This document shows positions 8,178 to 16,127 of a stretch of 64,000 nucleotides of DNA, piece by piece. A program made the translations under genes and the position numbers. This DNA comes from an uncultured Rikenellaceae bacterium. Its GTDB lineage: Bacteria; Bacteroidota; Bacteroidia; Bacteroidales; Rikenellaceae. Numbering within the stretch: the first letter of the stretch is position 1; every line of letters starts with the position of its first letter. Where the stretch lies: NCBI GenBank assembly GCA_949287525.1, contig CASEGL010000001.1:1-64000 (forward strand), given 5' to 3'. The notes beneath the pieces are model-generated. The model saw only the letters and a list, made by a program, of their open reading frames with translations. It did no database searches and was not told the origin of the DNA.

Positions 8178-8407
8178 TTGATAATTTTTATGCAAGTATC
8201 GACAAAAACTATCTGCAAAACAATCCCCAGAAACAGGTAAAAATCCGGCCGGCCCTCCCCACAGCCGGCCGGCGACAAAAAAACGACAGACAATGAAACA
8301 AATCCGCCGTTTTTGCGTATAATGATTATATTTTGGTCTCTCCGAAACGGCTTCCCGAGTCGGAATCCGATCACGCATCGCAAACTACAACATAATACGC
8401 TGAAAGT
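8178..8407. other. Gene-free AT-rich region upstream of dps and queA
   Basis: I see no credible gene. The 91-codon minus ORF across it runs through a terminator hairpin. The region holds a minus-strand hairpin at 8239-8272 and no perfect TAnnTTTG box for queA; TATATTTTG near 8327-8336 is the nearest match. Confidence 0.5.
8239..8272 (-). terminator. Orphan minus-strand terminator
   Basis: CCGGCCGGC (8245-8253) pairs with GCCGGCCGG (8264-8272), followed on the minus strand by ATTTTTACC. No minus-strand gene lies upstream before queA. Confidence 0.6.
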
Positions 8408-9457
8408 ATGAAACTTTCACAATACAACTACAATTTCTCGCCCGATCTGCTGGCAAAGTACCCGACGGAAAACCGCGACGAATCGCGTCTGATGGTCGTC
8501 GATCGCAAAACGGGCAAGATCGAACACCGCATTTTCAAGGAGATCATCGACTATTTCGATGAAAAGGACGTCATGATCTTCAACAACACGAAGGTATTTC
8601 CCGCCCGCCTGTACGGCAACAAGGAGAAAACCGGTGCCGAAATCGAGATCTTCCTGCTCCGCGAACTGAACAAGGAGCTGCGCCTGTGGGACGTGCTGGT
8701 CGATCCGGCCCGCAAGATCCGCATCGGCAACAAGCTCTACTTCGGTGACGACGACCTGCTGGTAGCCGAGGTGATCGACAATACGACCTCGCGCGGACGC
8801 ACCCTCCGCTTCCTGTTCGACGGCACTTACGAGGAATTCCGCGCCGCACTCTACAAACTGGGCGAAACGCCGCTGCCGCGCTGGATCCGCGACAAGGTGG
8901 AACCGATCGACGCGGAACGCTACCAGACCATATTTGCCACCGAAGAGGGTGCCGTCGCCGCACCGACAGCCGGCCTGCACTTCAGCAAACACCTGCTCAA
9001 ACGACTGGAGGTCAAAGGAATAGACTCTGCCATGCTGACCCTGCACGTCGGTCTGGGCAACTTCCGCACGGTCGATGTGGAAGATCTCACCAAACACAAG
9101 ATGGACTCCGAACAGGTGCGTATTTCGGAAGAAACGGCCGAAATCGTCAACCGCGCCAAACGGGAGGGACACCGCATCTGCGCCGTCGGCACGACCGTAC
9201 AGCGCGCCATCGAGAGCAGCGTCTCCACCGGCGGCATGCTCAAACCGTTCGACGGATGGACGAACAAGTTCATCTTCTGCCCCTACGATTTCAGCGTGGC
9301 CGACTGCATGATCTCCAACTTCCATCTGCCCTGCTCCACGCAGCTGATGCTCGTTGCGGCATTCGGCGGCTACGATACCGTCATGAACGCCTACAAGGTG
9401 GCCATCGAAGAGAAATACCGCTTCGGCACCTACGGCGACGCCATGCTGATCCTGTAG
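8408..9457 (+). CDS. queA: S-adenosylmethionine:tRNA ribosyltransferase-isomerase
   Basis: Transfers and isomerises the ribosyl group of SAM onto 7-aminomethyl-7-deazaguanine in tRNA to make epoxyqueuosine. The 349-residue length fits the family. Visible motifs are [15 protein letters not shown], the long central [10 protein letters not shown] segment and [11 protein letters not shown], then [18 protein letters not shown] near the C-terminus, all conserved in QueA. It is separated from truB by the inverted dps gene and ends in a strong terminator at 9482. Confidence 0.97.
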   Translation: MKLSQYNYNFSPDLLAKYPTENRDESRLMVVDRKTGKIEHRIFKEIIDYFDEKDVMIFNNTKVFPARLYGNKEKTGAEIEIFLLRELNKELRLWDVLVDPARKIRIGNKLYFGDDDLLVAEVIDNTTSRGRTLRFLFDGTYEEFRAALYKLGETPLPRWIRDKVEPIDAERYQTIFATEEGAVAAPTAGLHFSKHLLKRLEVKGIDSAMLTLHVGLGNFRTVDVEDLTKHKMDSEQVRISEETAEIVNRAKREGHRICAVGTTVQRAIESSVSTGGMLKPFDGWTNKFIFCPYDFSVADCMISNFHLPCSTQLMLVAAFGGYDTVMNAYKVAIEEKYRFGTYGDAMLIL

Positions 9458-9481
9458 GAGACAGCACACTTCCGATCCATA

Positions 9482-9515
9482 CCCCGTCCGCCCCGCCGGA
9501 CGGGGTTTCTTTTTG
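9482..9515 (+). terminator. queA terminator
   Basis: Nine-bp GC stem (9482-9490 with 9497-9505) followed by TTTCTTTTT. Confidence 0.9.
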
Positions 9516-9548
9516 GGATGGGCTGCGGAGGATTGGAAATAAAATCAT

Positions 9549-9556
9549 TATCTTTG
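9549..9556 (+). promoter_or_regulatory. -7 box TATCTTTG
   Basis: TAnnTTTG match 26 nt before the GT5-like gene. Confidence 0.65.
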
Positions 9557-9582
9557 TAAATATTTTTAAGTTTCCCGTATTC

Positions 9583-10392
9583 ATGGCTGGTTCCAAAATA
9601 CTATACGTCTGCCAGGAGATCACCCCTTACCTCCCGCCGACGGCCATTGCCTCCGAATGTCGTCTGCTGGCGCAGGCCATGCAGGAACGCGGCAACGAAA
9701 CCCGAACTTTCATGCCCCGCTACGGTTCGATCAACGAACGGCGCAACCAACTCCACGAAGTGATCCGCCTGTCGGGCATGAACCTCATCATCGACGACAA
9801 CGACCATCAGCTCATCATCAAGGTAGCCTCCATCCCTTCCGCAAGGGTGCAGATCTACTTCATCGACAATGACGACTATTTTGCCCGCAAGGCCGTGCTG
9901 ACCGACGCGGATGCAACGCCGTTCCCCGACAACGACGAACGGGCCATCTTCTTTGCCCGCGGCGTGCTGGAAACGGTACGCAAGCTCCGCTGGCAGCCCT
10001 CCATCGTCCACTGCCACGGCTGGTTCTCGTCGGTCGTTCCGATCTATCTGAAACACACCTTCGCCGACGACCCGCTGTTCCAGGATCTCAAGATCGTCGT
10101 ATCGCTCTACGACGACGCCTTTCCGGGTTCGCTCGACAGCGCCTTCCGCAAGAAGATCGAAAGCGAGGGCATCGCAGACCCGCAGCTATCCCTTCTCGAC
10201 GACCCTTCATACGAAAATCTCATGAAATTCGTTATTGGTTATACAGACGGCGTGGTGATCCGCACGGAACACCTCGATCCCCGCATTGCGGCCGCTTTTG
10301 AAGGAACGGACAAAAAAGTGCTTCCGTGGCAGCCCGCCGACGCACCCGATTATCTCGACAACTACCAGAAATTCTATGAGGAACTCGCTTAA
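9583..10392 (+). CDS. Starch/glycogen synthase N-terminal (GT5) domain protein
   Basis: Encodes 269 residues resembling only the N-terminal Rossmann half of GT5 glycogen synthase: KILYVCQEITPYL, ERGNETRTFMPRYG, a YFIDNDDYFAR segment, and SIVHCHGWFSS, equivalent to the family HxHDW. True glycogen synthases are about 480 residues and carry KTGGL near the N-terminus; here that loop reads PYLPPTAIASE, with no Lys-Gly-Gly. The C-terminal nucleotide-sugar domain is absent. Normal glycogen synthase activity is therefore unlikely; a carbohydrate-binding, regulatory or novel transferase role is possible. Its last 17 nt overlap the DUF4270 gene, so the two are translationally coupled. Confidence 0.8.
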   Translation: MAGSKILYVCQEITPYLPPTAIASECRLLAQAMQERGNETRTFMPRYGSINERRNQLHEVIRLSGMNLIIDDNDHQLIIKVASIPSARVQIYFIDNDDYFARKAVLTDADATPFPDNDERAIFFARGVLETVRKLRWQPSIVHCHGWFSSVVPIYLKHTFADDPLFQDLKIVVSLYDDAFPGSLDSAFRKKIESEGIADPQLSLLDDPSYENLMKFVIGYTDGVVIRTEHLDPRIAAAFEGTDKKVLPWQPADAPDYLDNYQKFYEELA

Positions 10393-11860
10393 AGGCCTCC
10401 TTTGTTGCATAATGGCCGTCGGCACCTTTGTCCTCTCGGCCGTCTCCGCGTGTACGAAAGTGGACGATACGCTGGGTCAGGGCTTCATTCCGGGCGGCAA
10501 CGACAAGCTCACGCTCCACATCGACACGCTGGGGCTGGGCGAAGGAGAAGCCATCACGGCCTGTCAGGTCTATTACGACTCCATCGGCCTGGCCGGTTCC
10601 ACCCGCCACACGCGCGGCGCCATGAACCTGCACATCGCCTACATGGGCCGGTCGAGCGATCCTGTGTTCGGCAAGATCACCGGCGCTTCCATCGCCACCT
10701 GCCTGCCGTCTGAACCGATACGCCCCTATTTCTACAAGGGACGCCACGATTCGTTCGATTCGGTAAAGCTGACCCTGAACATGAAACTCGTCAGCGGCGA
10801 CCCCTCCGTGCGCCAGACCTTCAACGTCTACCGGCTGCGCGATACGCTCGCCTACTCGACCGATTCGATCTACTACCAGTCGTTCCCCTACGAAAAGTAT
10901 ATCGAGTCCTCGCCGGCATTCAGTTTCGAGTATTCGGGTACGCCCTCGGACATCGAAGAGATCAAACTCAAGGTGCTGCCGGACGGCGAGGCGTTTCTGG
11001 CCGAAATGCTGGCCGTCGACACGACCCTGTTCTACAGCGACCGATACTACGAATACCTGCGCCAGTTCAAGGGCTTTGCCATCGTTCCGGATGCCGCCAC
11101 GCCCGAGAACGCCGCCCTCTATGTCAATTATCTGCCCAACACGTATCTGAACCTCTACTACCAGCGCGACCGCGACGATTGGGAGATCGAGTTGGATGAC
11201 GAGAACAAGGAGCGGGAAATCACCGCCTACATGCAGCTGGCCTTCTCCGACAGCGACTCGCGCGACAACACCTCGATCGCCAGCATCCGGCGCGACTATT
11301 CCGGAACGCCCTATGCCGCGCTCAACGACGGCGAACAGATCGAGACCACGGACGGCATCGCCTACGTGCAGGGCATCGGCGGCATGGCGGCCATGCTGAA
11401 GTTCCCCGACAGTTTCTTCGAGGCGCTGGAGGCAAAAAAACCGTCACCCGACTACACGCTCTTCATCAATCAGGCGCAGATGTTCGTCTGGGTGCCGGAG
11501 CATACGGCCGAGGCCTACGACCGGGCTTTCCAGATGCTGGGCAGCTATGCCGACTACGGCAAGATGTCGATCATCGCCGACTACTACATATCCGATGCCG
11601 AGACGACCATCGACGTCCCCTACGACGGTACGCTGAACCGCAACCCCGGCAAGGGCTACTACCGCATGGACATCACCTCGTTCCTGCAGCACGCCCTGCT
11701 CAACGATGACGACACGAGCCGGAGTCTGACGCTCGGAGGCACCTACACGCCTTACGAACCGTTCTCGGATTATTTCTCCACGTTACAGGTGGCGGGCAGC
11801 GAACGCCCCATCCAGGTACGCATCGCCTACACGCTCATCAAGCCGGACGGCGAACAATAG
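10376..11860 (+). CDS. DUF4270 lipoprotein
   Basis: A 494-residue protein with a lipoprotein signal ending SAVSAC (Cys26), so it is probably anchored in the outer membrane. The remainder is beta-rich and matches DUF4270, beginning KVDDTLGQGFIPG, with HIDTLG and repeated strands to ERPIQVRIAYTLIKPDGE. Function is unknown. The ATG at 10376 gives the signal peptide and overlaps the preceding GT5-like gene by 17 nt, so the products are probably made together. Longer upstream in-frame starts would lose the signal. Confidence 0.85.
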   Translation: MRNSLKGLLCCIMAVGTFVLSAVSACTKVDDTLGQGFIPGGNDKLTLHIDTLGLGEGEAITACQVYYDSIGLAGSTRHTRGAMNLHIAYMGRSSDPVFGKITGASIATCLPSEPIRPYFYKGRHDSFDSVKLTLNMKLVSGDPSVRQTFNVYRLRDTLAYSTDSIYYQSFPYEKYIESSPAFSFEYSGTPSDIEEIKLKVLPDGEAFLAEMLAVDTTLFYSDRYYEYLRQFKGFAIVPDAATPENAALYVNYLPNTYLNLYYQRDRDDWEIELDDENKEREITAYMQLAFSDSDSRDNTSIASIRRDYSGTPYAALNDGEQIETTDGIAYVQGIGGMAAMLKFPDSFFEALEAKKPSPDYTLFINQAQMFVWVPEHTAEAYDRAFQMLGSYADYGKMSIIADYYISDAETTIDVPYDGTLNRNPGKGYYRMDITSFLQHALLNDDDTSRSLTLGGTYTPYEPFSDYFSTLQVAGSERPIQVRIAYTLIKPDGEQ

Positions 11861-11874
11861 ACGCATACTGACGA

Positions 11875-11911
11875 GGAACCCGAAGATTCGGCTTTGGGTT
11901 CCTTCGTTTTT
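11875..11911 (+). terminator. Terminator after DUF4270 gene
   Basis: GGAACCCGAAG pairs with CTTTGGGTTCC (one G-U) and is followed by TTCGTTTTT. Confidence 0.85.
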
Positions 11912-11964
11912 ACATGTTCTCAAGATAACTTTTCACCATACCCCAACACAACGACGGCATTTTC

Positions 11965-14283
11965 ATGGCAACGAAAAAAGAAATGCACGAAAACCTCGTT
12001 ATCGTCGAGTCTCCCGCCAAAGCCAAAACCATCGAAAAATTTCTCGGCAAGGACTACACCGTCATGTCGAGTTACGGCCACATCCGTGACCTCTCCAAGA
12101 AAGAGCTGGGAATCGACCTGAAAGACAACTTCAAACCGGACTACGAAATATCGCCCGACAAGAAAAAGCTCGTCGAGTCCCTGTCCAAAAGCGCCCAGGA
12201 ATCCAAAACCGTCTGGCTCGCATCCGATGAAGACCGCGAAGGAGAAGCCATCGCATGGCACCTGACACAGGTACTCGGTCTGCCCGTGGATCAGACCAAG
12301 CGCATCGTCTTCCACGAAATCACCAAGAACGCTATTCTGGAGGCCATCGAACATCCGCGCACGATCGACATGAACCTCGTAAACGCCCAGCAGGCGCGCC
12401 GTCTGCTCGACCGTCTGGTCGGTTTCGAGCTGTCGCCCGTGCTGTGGAAGAAGGTGAAACCCTCCCTCTCGGCCGGCCGCGTGCAGAGTGTGGCCGTGCG
12501 GCTGATCGTGGAGCGCGAGCGGGAGATCATCGATTTCCGGAGCGTCTCCTACTACCGCATCACGGCCCGTTTCTACCGTTCGGACGATCCGGAGAAGACG
12601 CTGTTCCGCGCCGAACTCGACCGCCGCTTTGACACGGCCGCCGAGGCCGAAGCCTTTCTGCATACCTGCTCCGCAGCGTCGTTCAACGTGCTGGGCAGCG
12701 AGAGCAAACCGGCCGAGCGCAACCCTGCCGGCCCGTTCACGACCTCCACGCTCCAGCAGGAGGCCGGCCGCAAACTGGGCATGTCGGTCTCCCAGACGAT
12801 GACCATCGCCCAGCGGCTCTATGAAAACGGTTACATCACCTACATGCGTACCGACTCGCAGAACCTCTCCTCGCAGGCCATTGCCGCCGCGCACGAGGAG
12901 ATCGTCAAGCTGTTCGGCGAGGAGTACAGCCGTGTCCGCAAATACAAGACCAAAAGCAAGGGGGCCCAGGAGGCGCACGAAGCCATCCGCCCCTCGTACC
13001 TCAACCGCCGCGAGATCGAAGGTTCGGCCGAGGAGATGAAACTCTACGACCTGATCTGGAAACGCACGGTCGCCTCGCAGATGGCCTCCGCCAAACTCGA
13101 AAAGACGGTGGTCACGATCGGCGCCGACAACACCCCGCAGCGTTTCGTCGCTACGGGCGAAGTGATCCTCTTCGACGGTTTCATGAAGCTCTACTCGGAG
13201 ACGGTGGAGGACGAGACCGAGGAGGGACAGGAGAACCGCCTGCCGGAACTCCGCGCCGGCGATGCGCTCTCCTATCAGGACATTGCCGCCACGGAGCGCT
13301 TCACGCAGCCCCCGTTCCGCTACAGCGAGGCTTCGCTGGTACGCAAGCTGGAGGAGCTGGGCATCGGACGTCCTTCGACCTATGCCCCGACCATCTCGAC
13401 GATCATCAACCGCGGCTACGTCATCAAGCAGAACCGGCCGGGTTCCAAACGCGCCTACAACCAGATCAAGCTGGAGAAGGGCAAAATCTCCGCCCGGGAA
13501 CTCACCGAAACGGTGGGCCGCGAGAAGGCGAAGCTGTCGCCCACCGACATCGGCATGATCGTCACGGACTACCTCGACACCCATTTCGCCAAGATCCTCG
13601 ACTACAACTTCACGGCCAACGTTGAGAAGGAGTTCGACGAGATCGCCGAAGGAACGAAGGAGTGGACGCAGATGCTGCACGACTTCTATGCCGGCTTCCA
13701 CCCGACCGTGGAGCAGGCACTCGAGGAGCAGGTGGACCGCAGCAACAAGAGCCGCGTGCTGGGCATCGACCCGCAGAGCGGCCATCAGGTTTCGGCCCGC
13801 ATCGGCCGCTACGGCCCAATCGTACAGATCGACGGAGCCGAAGGCGAAAAACCGCGCTATGCGAGCATGAAGAAGGACCAGCTGATCGCCACCATTACGC
13901 TGGAAGAGGCGCTGGATCTCTTAAAGCTGCCGCGCACGCTGGGCGAACTTGACGGCAAGGAGGTCATCGTATCGACCGGCCGCTACGGCCCCTATGCCCG
14001 CTACGACGGCAAGTTCACCTCCCTGTCGCGCAAAGACGACCCGTACAGCATCACGCTCGAACGCGCCGTCGAACTGATCCGCGAAAAGGAACAGGCCGAC
14101 AAGACGGCGAAGGAGCCGATCAAGACCTTTGCCGAGGACGCCGACCTGAAGGTACTCAACGGCCGTTACGGCCCCTACATCGCCTGCAAAGGCAAGAACT
14201 ACCGCATTCCGAAGGGTACCGAGCCGACCGAACTGACCTATGAGGAGGCTCGCAAGATCATCGAAACGTCAAAGAAGAAATAG
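11965..14283 (+). CDS. topA: DNA topoisomerase I
   Basis: Type IA topoisomerase that relaxes negative supercoils. The Toprim domain is N-terminal (IVESPAKAKTIEKFLG; acidic triad in SDEDREGEAIAWHL). The catalytic Tyr is residue 293 in YMRTDSQ, and EAHEAIRP and GIGRPSTYAPTI follow. After about residue 590 come three glycine-rich C-terminal repeats (RIGRYGPIVQ, STGRYGPYARY, NGRYGPYIACKG) of the cysteine-free TopA C-terminal type instead of four-Cys zinc ribbons. The 772-residue length is normal for Bacteroidetes. It appears monocistronic. Confidence 0.97.
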   Translation: MATKKEMHENLVIVESPAKAKTIEKFLGKDYTVMSSYGHIRDLSKKELGIDLKDNFKPDYEISPDKKKLVESLSKSAQESKTVWLASDEDREGEAIAWHLTQVLGLPVDQTKRIVFHEITKNAILEAIEHPRTIDMNLVNAQQARRLLDRLVGFELSPVLWKKVKPSLSAGRVQSVAVRLIVEREREIIDFRSVSYYRITARFYRSDDPEKTLFRAELDRRFDTAAEAEAFLHTCSAASFNVLGSESKPAERNPAGPFTTSTLQQEAGRKLGMSVSQTMTIAQRLYENGYITYMRTDSQNLSSQAIAAAHEEIVKLFGEEYSRVRKYKTKSKGAQEAHEAIRPSYLNRREIEGSAEEMKLYDLIWKRTVASQMASAKLEKTVVTIGADNTPQRFVATGEVILFDGFMKLYSETVEDETEEGQENRLPELRAGDALSYQDIAATERFTQPPFRYSEASLVRKLEELGIGRPSTYAPTISTIINRGYVIKQNRPGSKRAYNQIKLEKGKISARELTETVGREKAKLSPTDIGMIVTDYLDTHFAKILDYNFTANVEKEFDEIAEGTKEWTQMLHDFYAGFHPTVEQALEEQVDRSNKSRVLGIDPQSGHQVSARIGRYGPIVQIDGAEGEKPRYASMKKDQLIATITLEEALDLLKLPRTLGELDGKEVIVSTGRYGPYARYDGKFTSLSRKDDPYSITLERAVELIREKEQADKTAKEPIKTFAEDADLKVLNGRYGPYIACKGKNYRIPKGTEPTELTYEEARKIIETSKKK

Positions 14284-14304
14284 GCACTCGCACCACGTAT
14301 ACCG

Positions 14305-14343
14305 ATCAGGGGCATCCGGATGGCCGGATGCCCCTGATATTTT
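14305..14343 (+). terminator. topA terminator
   Basis: Perfect 15-bp stem (14305-14319 with 14324-14338) and a short T run. Confidence 0.8.
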
Positions 14344-14375
14344 ACCGGCAGCAAAGAGACCGGCGACTCCCCCGC

Positions 14376-14415
14376 AAAAAAAGGCAGGGAGAACGACCCT
14401 GCCGCACTCCCTGCC
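14376..14415 (-). terminator. Terminator of the ahpC / structured RNA transcript
   Basis: On the minus strand GGCAGGGAG (14407-14415) pairs with CTCCCTGCC (14383-14391), followed by a seven-T run (14376-14382). Confidence 0.9.
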
Positions 14416-14445
14416 AGAAACAATTAACCTATTTTGCGTAACCTC

Positions 14446-14511
14446 CGGTCATGAGGGGAATACTCCCCTGTCAGGCGAGAGGGCCTCACGGATCTCCCTC
14501 TGTCACGACCG
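14446..14511 (-). ncRNA. Candidate structured RNA (three-way junction) downstream of ahpC
   Basis: Read on the minus strand, an outer 8-bp helix (14503-14510 with 14447-14454) encloses two hairpins: AGAGGG/CCCTCT (14496-14501 with 14478-14483, 12-nt loop) and AGGGGA/TCCCCT (14464-14469 with 14454-14459, 4-nt loop). The outer helix has a G-U pair on the minus strand that becomes an A-C mismatch on the plus strand, which favours minus-strand RNA. A strong minus terminator follows. It is not SRP, 6S, RNase P or tmRNA by any motif I recognise. No TAnnTTTG box precedes it, so it may be a processed ahpC 3' UTR. Confidence 0.4.
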
Positions 14512-14550
14512 CTAACTATCCTATGAAAAACCTTTTGTCCTTATCGTGAA

Positions 14551-15183
14551 TCAATGTTTGCTCAAATATTCGGAGACGCCCGCATCCGTTGCGCTCATGG
14601 CCTCGCGACCCTTGGCCCAGTTGGCGGGGCAGACCTCGCCGAACTCCTCGAAGTGCTGCAGGGCGTCCACCATGCGCAGCACCTCGTCCACATTGCGGCC
14701 GAGCGGCAGATCGTTGATGACCATGTGACGGACAATGCCGCTGCGGTCGATCAGGAACAGGCCGCGGTAGGCCACCGGCGCACCGTCGAAGAGCAGTTCG
14801 TCCTCATCGCCGGCCATGTACTCGCCGGCCAGCACGCCGTAATTCTCCGAAATCGTCTTCGTCGTATCGGCGATGATCGGATAGGTCACGCCCTGAATGC
14901 CCCCCTTGTTCTTCGGCTGGTTGAGCCATGCCAGGTGGGAATATTCCGAATCCACCGAGCAGCCCACTACCTGCACGTTGCGCGCTTCGAATTCGGGCAG
15001 TTTTTCCTGAAAGGCATGCAGCTCGGTCGGGCAGACGAACGTGAAATCCATCGGATAGAAGAACAGCACAACATATTTCTGTCCTTCGTAACGGTCGAGC
15101 GAAAATCCGTTCTCGATCCGATTGCCGTCCATAACGGCCGTTGCCTTGATGGCGGGCGCTTTTTTACCGATCAACGATCTCAT
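14551..15183 (-). CDS. ahpC: Alkyl hydroperoxide reductase subunit C (2-Cys peroxiredoxin)
   Basis: Reduces hydrogen peroxide and organic peroxides in the cytoplasm. The peroxidatic Cys51 is in FTFVCPTEL and the resolving Cys185 in EVCPANW, giving a typical 2-Cys AhpC/Prx1 of 210 residues. The C-terminus EYLSKH is of the Prx type. AhpF, the usual reductase, is not adjacent. A TATCTTTG box lies 51 nt upstream. The 3' side holds a structured RNA candidate and a terminator. OxyR in the same window is the likely regulator, which is inference. Confidence 0.96.
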   Translation of the reverse strand: MRSLIGKKAPAIKATAVMDGNRIENGFSLDRYEGQKYVVLFFYPMDFTFVCPTELHAFQEKLPEFEARNVQVVGCSVDSEYSHLAWLNQPKNKGGIQGVTYPIIADTTKTISENYGVLAGEYMAGDEDELLFDGAPVAYRGLFLIDRSGIVRHMVINDLPLGRNVDEVLRMVDALQHFEEFGEVCPANWAKGREAMSATDAGVSEYLSKH

Positions 15184-15234
15184 AATTGGAATGTTTTTAA
15201 GAGTTTGTATTACCGAGCCATTTCTTTACGGAGG

Positions 15235-15242
15235 CAAAGATA
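15235..15242 (-). promoter_or_regulatory. -7 box TATCTTTG for ahpC
   Basis: TAnnTTTG match 51 nt upstream of the ahpC ATG; no clear -33 box. Confidence 0.65.
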
Positions 15243-15318
15243 ACACCCGTCATTCATAATCTGAAAAAATCAAGACAAAATTCCCCATCACTATTTTTTA
15301 TATAGTTATAACCAAAAG

Positions 15319-15368
15319 AAATGCAGTGTCTCCTCCGGAACAGCAATACCCTGGGAAACACTGCATTT
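15319..15368 (-). terminator. Terminator of mutS2-murF/alr-rsmI operon
   Basis: AAATGCAGTGT (15319-15329) pairs with ACACTGCATTT (15358-15368), followed on the minus strand by TCTTTTGG. Confidence 0.7.
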
Positions 15369-15392
15369 GATTGGATTGACCGCCATGCCGCG

Positions 15393-16118
15393 CTACCGGC
15401 CGACGATGAAGATGGCCGGCCGCTTATGCAGCGCCGGACGGGTCTGCCGGCGCCATTCCGCCACCGACAGCGTGCGGATGTACTCCTCCGCACCGGTCAC
15501 ATCGACCGCCACCGTCAGCCGCGTGGCCGGAGCCAGGGCTGCGAGCAGGTCGGCCAGCAGCCTGTCGTTCCGGTAGGGCGCCTCGATGAAGAGCTGCGAC
15601 TGCCCCTCGGCAAGGGCGCGCCGCTCCAGTGTACGGATCGCCTTGTTCCGCTCGGCAGGCTTTACGGGCAGGTAGCCGTTGAAGGCGAACGACTGGCCGT
15701 TCTGTCCCGACGCCATCAGCGCCAGCAGGATGGACGACGGCCCCACCAGCGGCACGACCCGCACCCCGCGGGCATGGCACAGCGCCGCCACCTCCGCACC
15801 GGGATCGGCCACGCCGGGTACACCCGCCTCGGAGATGAAGCCGGCATCGCGCCCCGCCAGCAGGGGGGCGATCATCCGGCCGAGTTCGTCGGGACGGGTA
15901 TGCTCGTTGCACTCCACGAAGGTGAGCTCGTCGATCGGCCGTCCGATGGCCGCCCGGCTCAGAAAACGGCGTGCCGTGCGGGCATTCTCGACGATGAAAT
16001 AGTCGATCGACGCCATCCGCCGGCGGTTCGCTTCGGGCAGCACGTCGTACACCTCCCCGTCGCCGATCGGACAAGGGATCATGTAGAGGGTGCCGTATTT
16101 TGTCGCGTTGTTTTCCAT
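15393..16118 (-). CDS. SAM-dependent methyltransferase, RsmI/tetrapyrrole methylase family
   Basis: A 241-residue protein of the tetrapyrrole methylase superfamily, related to RsmI, which 2'-O-methylates C1402 of 16S rRNA. Motifs are YMIPCPIGDG at the N-terminus, ISEAGVPGVADPG (the family GxPxxxDPG) and PLVGPSSILLALMASG, then RRALAEGQSQLFIEAPYRN. It is shorter and more divergent than canonical RsmI (about 280 residues), so the exact RNA target is uncertain. It starts 9 nt after the murF-alr stop codon and is the last gene of that operon. Confidence 0.85.
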   Translation of the reverse strand: MENNATKYGTLYMIPCPIGDGEVYDVLPEANRRRMASIDYFIVENARTARRFLSRAAIGRPIDELTFVECNEHTRPDELGRMIAPLLAGRDAGFISEAGVPGVADPGAEVAALCHARGVRVVPLVGPSSILLALMASGQNGQSFAFNGYLPVKPAERNKAIRTLERRALAEGQSQLFIEAPYRNDRLLADLLAALAPATRLTVAVDVTGAEEYIRTLSVAEWRRQTRPALHKRPAIFIVGR

Positions 16119-16127
16119 GACGCAGGC

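Noticed and set aside
8108-8383. A 91-codon minus-strand ORF upstream of dps
   Set aside because: It contains the orphan terminator hairpin and the dps promoter, so translation of it is unlikely.
14440-14520. SRP RNA, 6S RNA or RNase P RNA identity for the structured region
   Set aside because: It lacks the SRP GGAAGCAGC loop, the long 6S rod and the RNase P core motifs.
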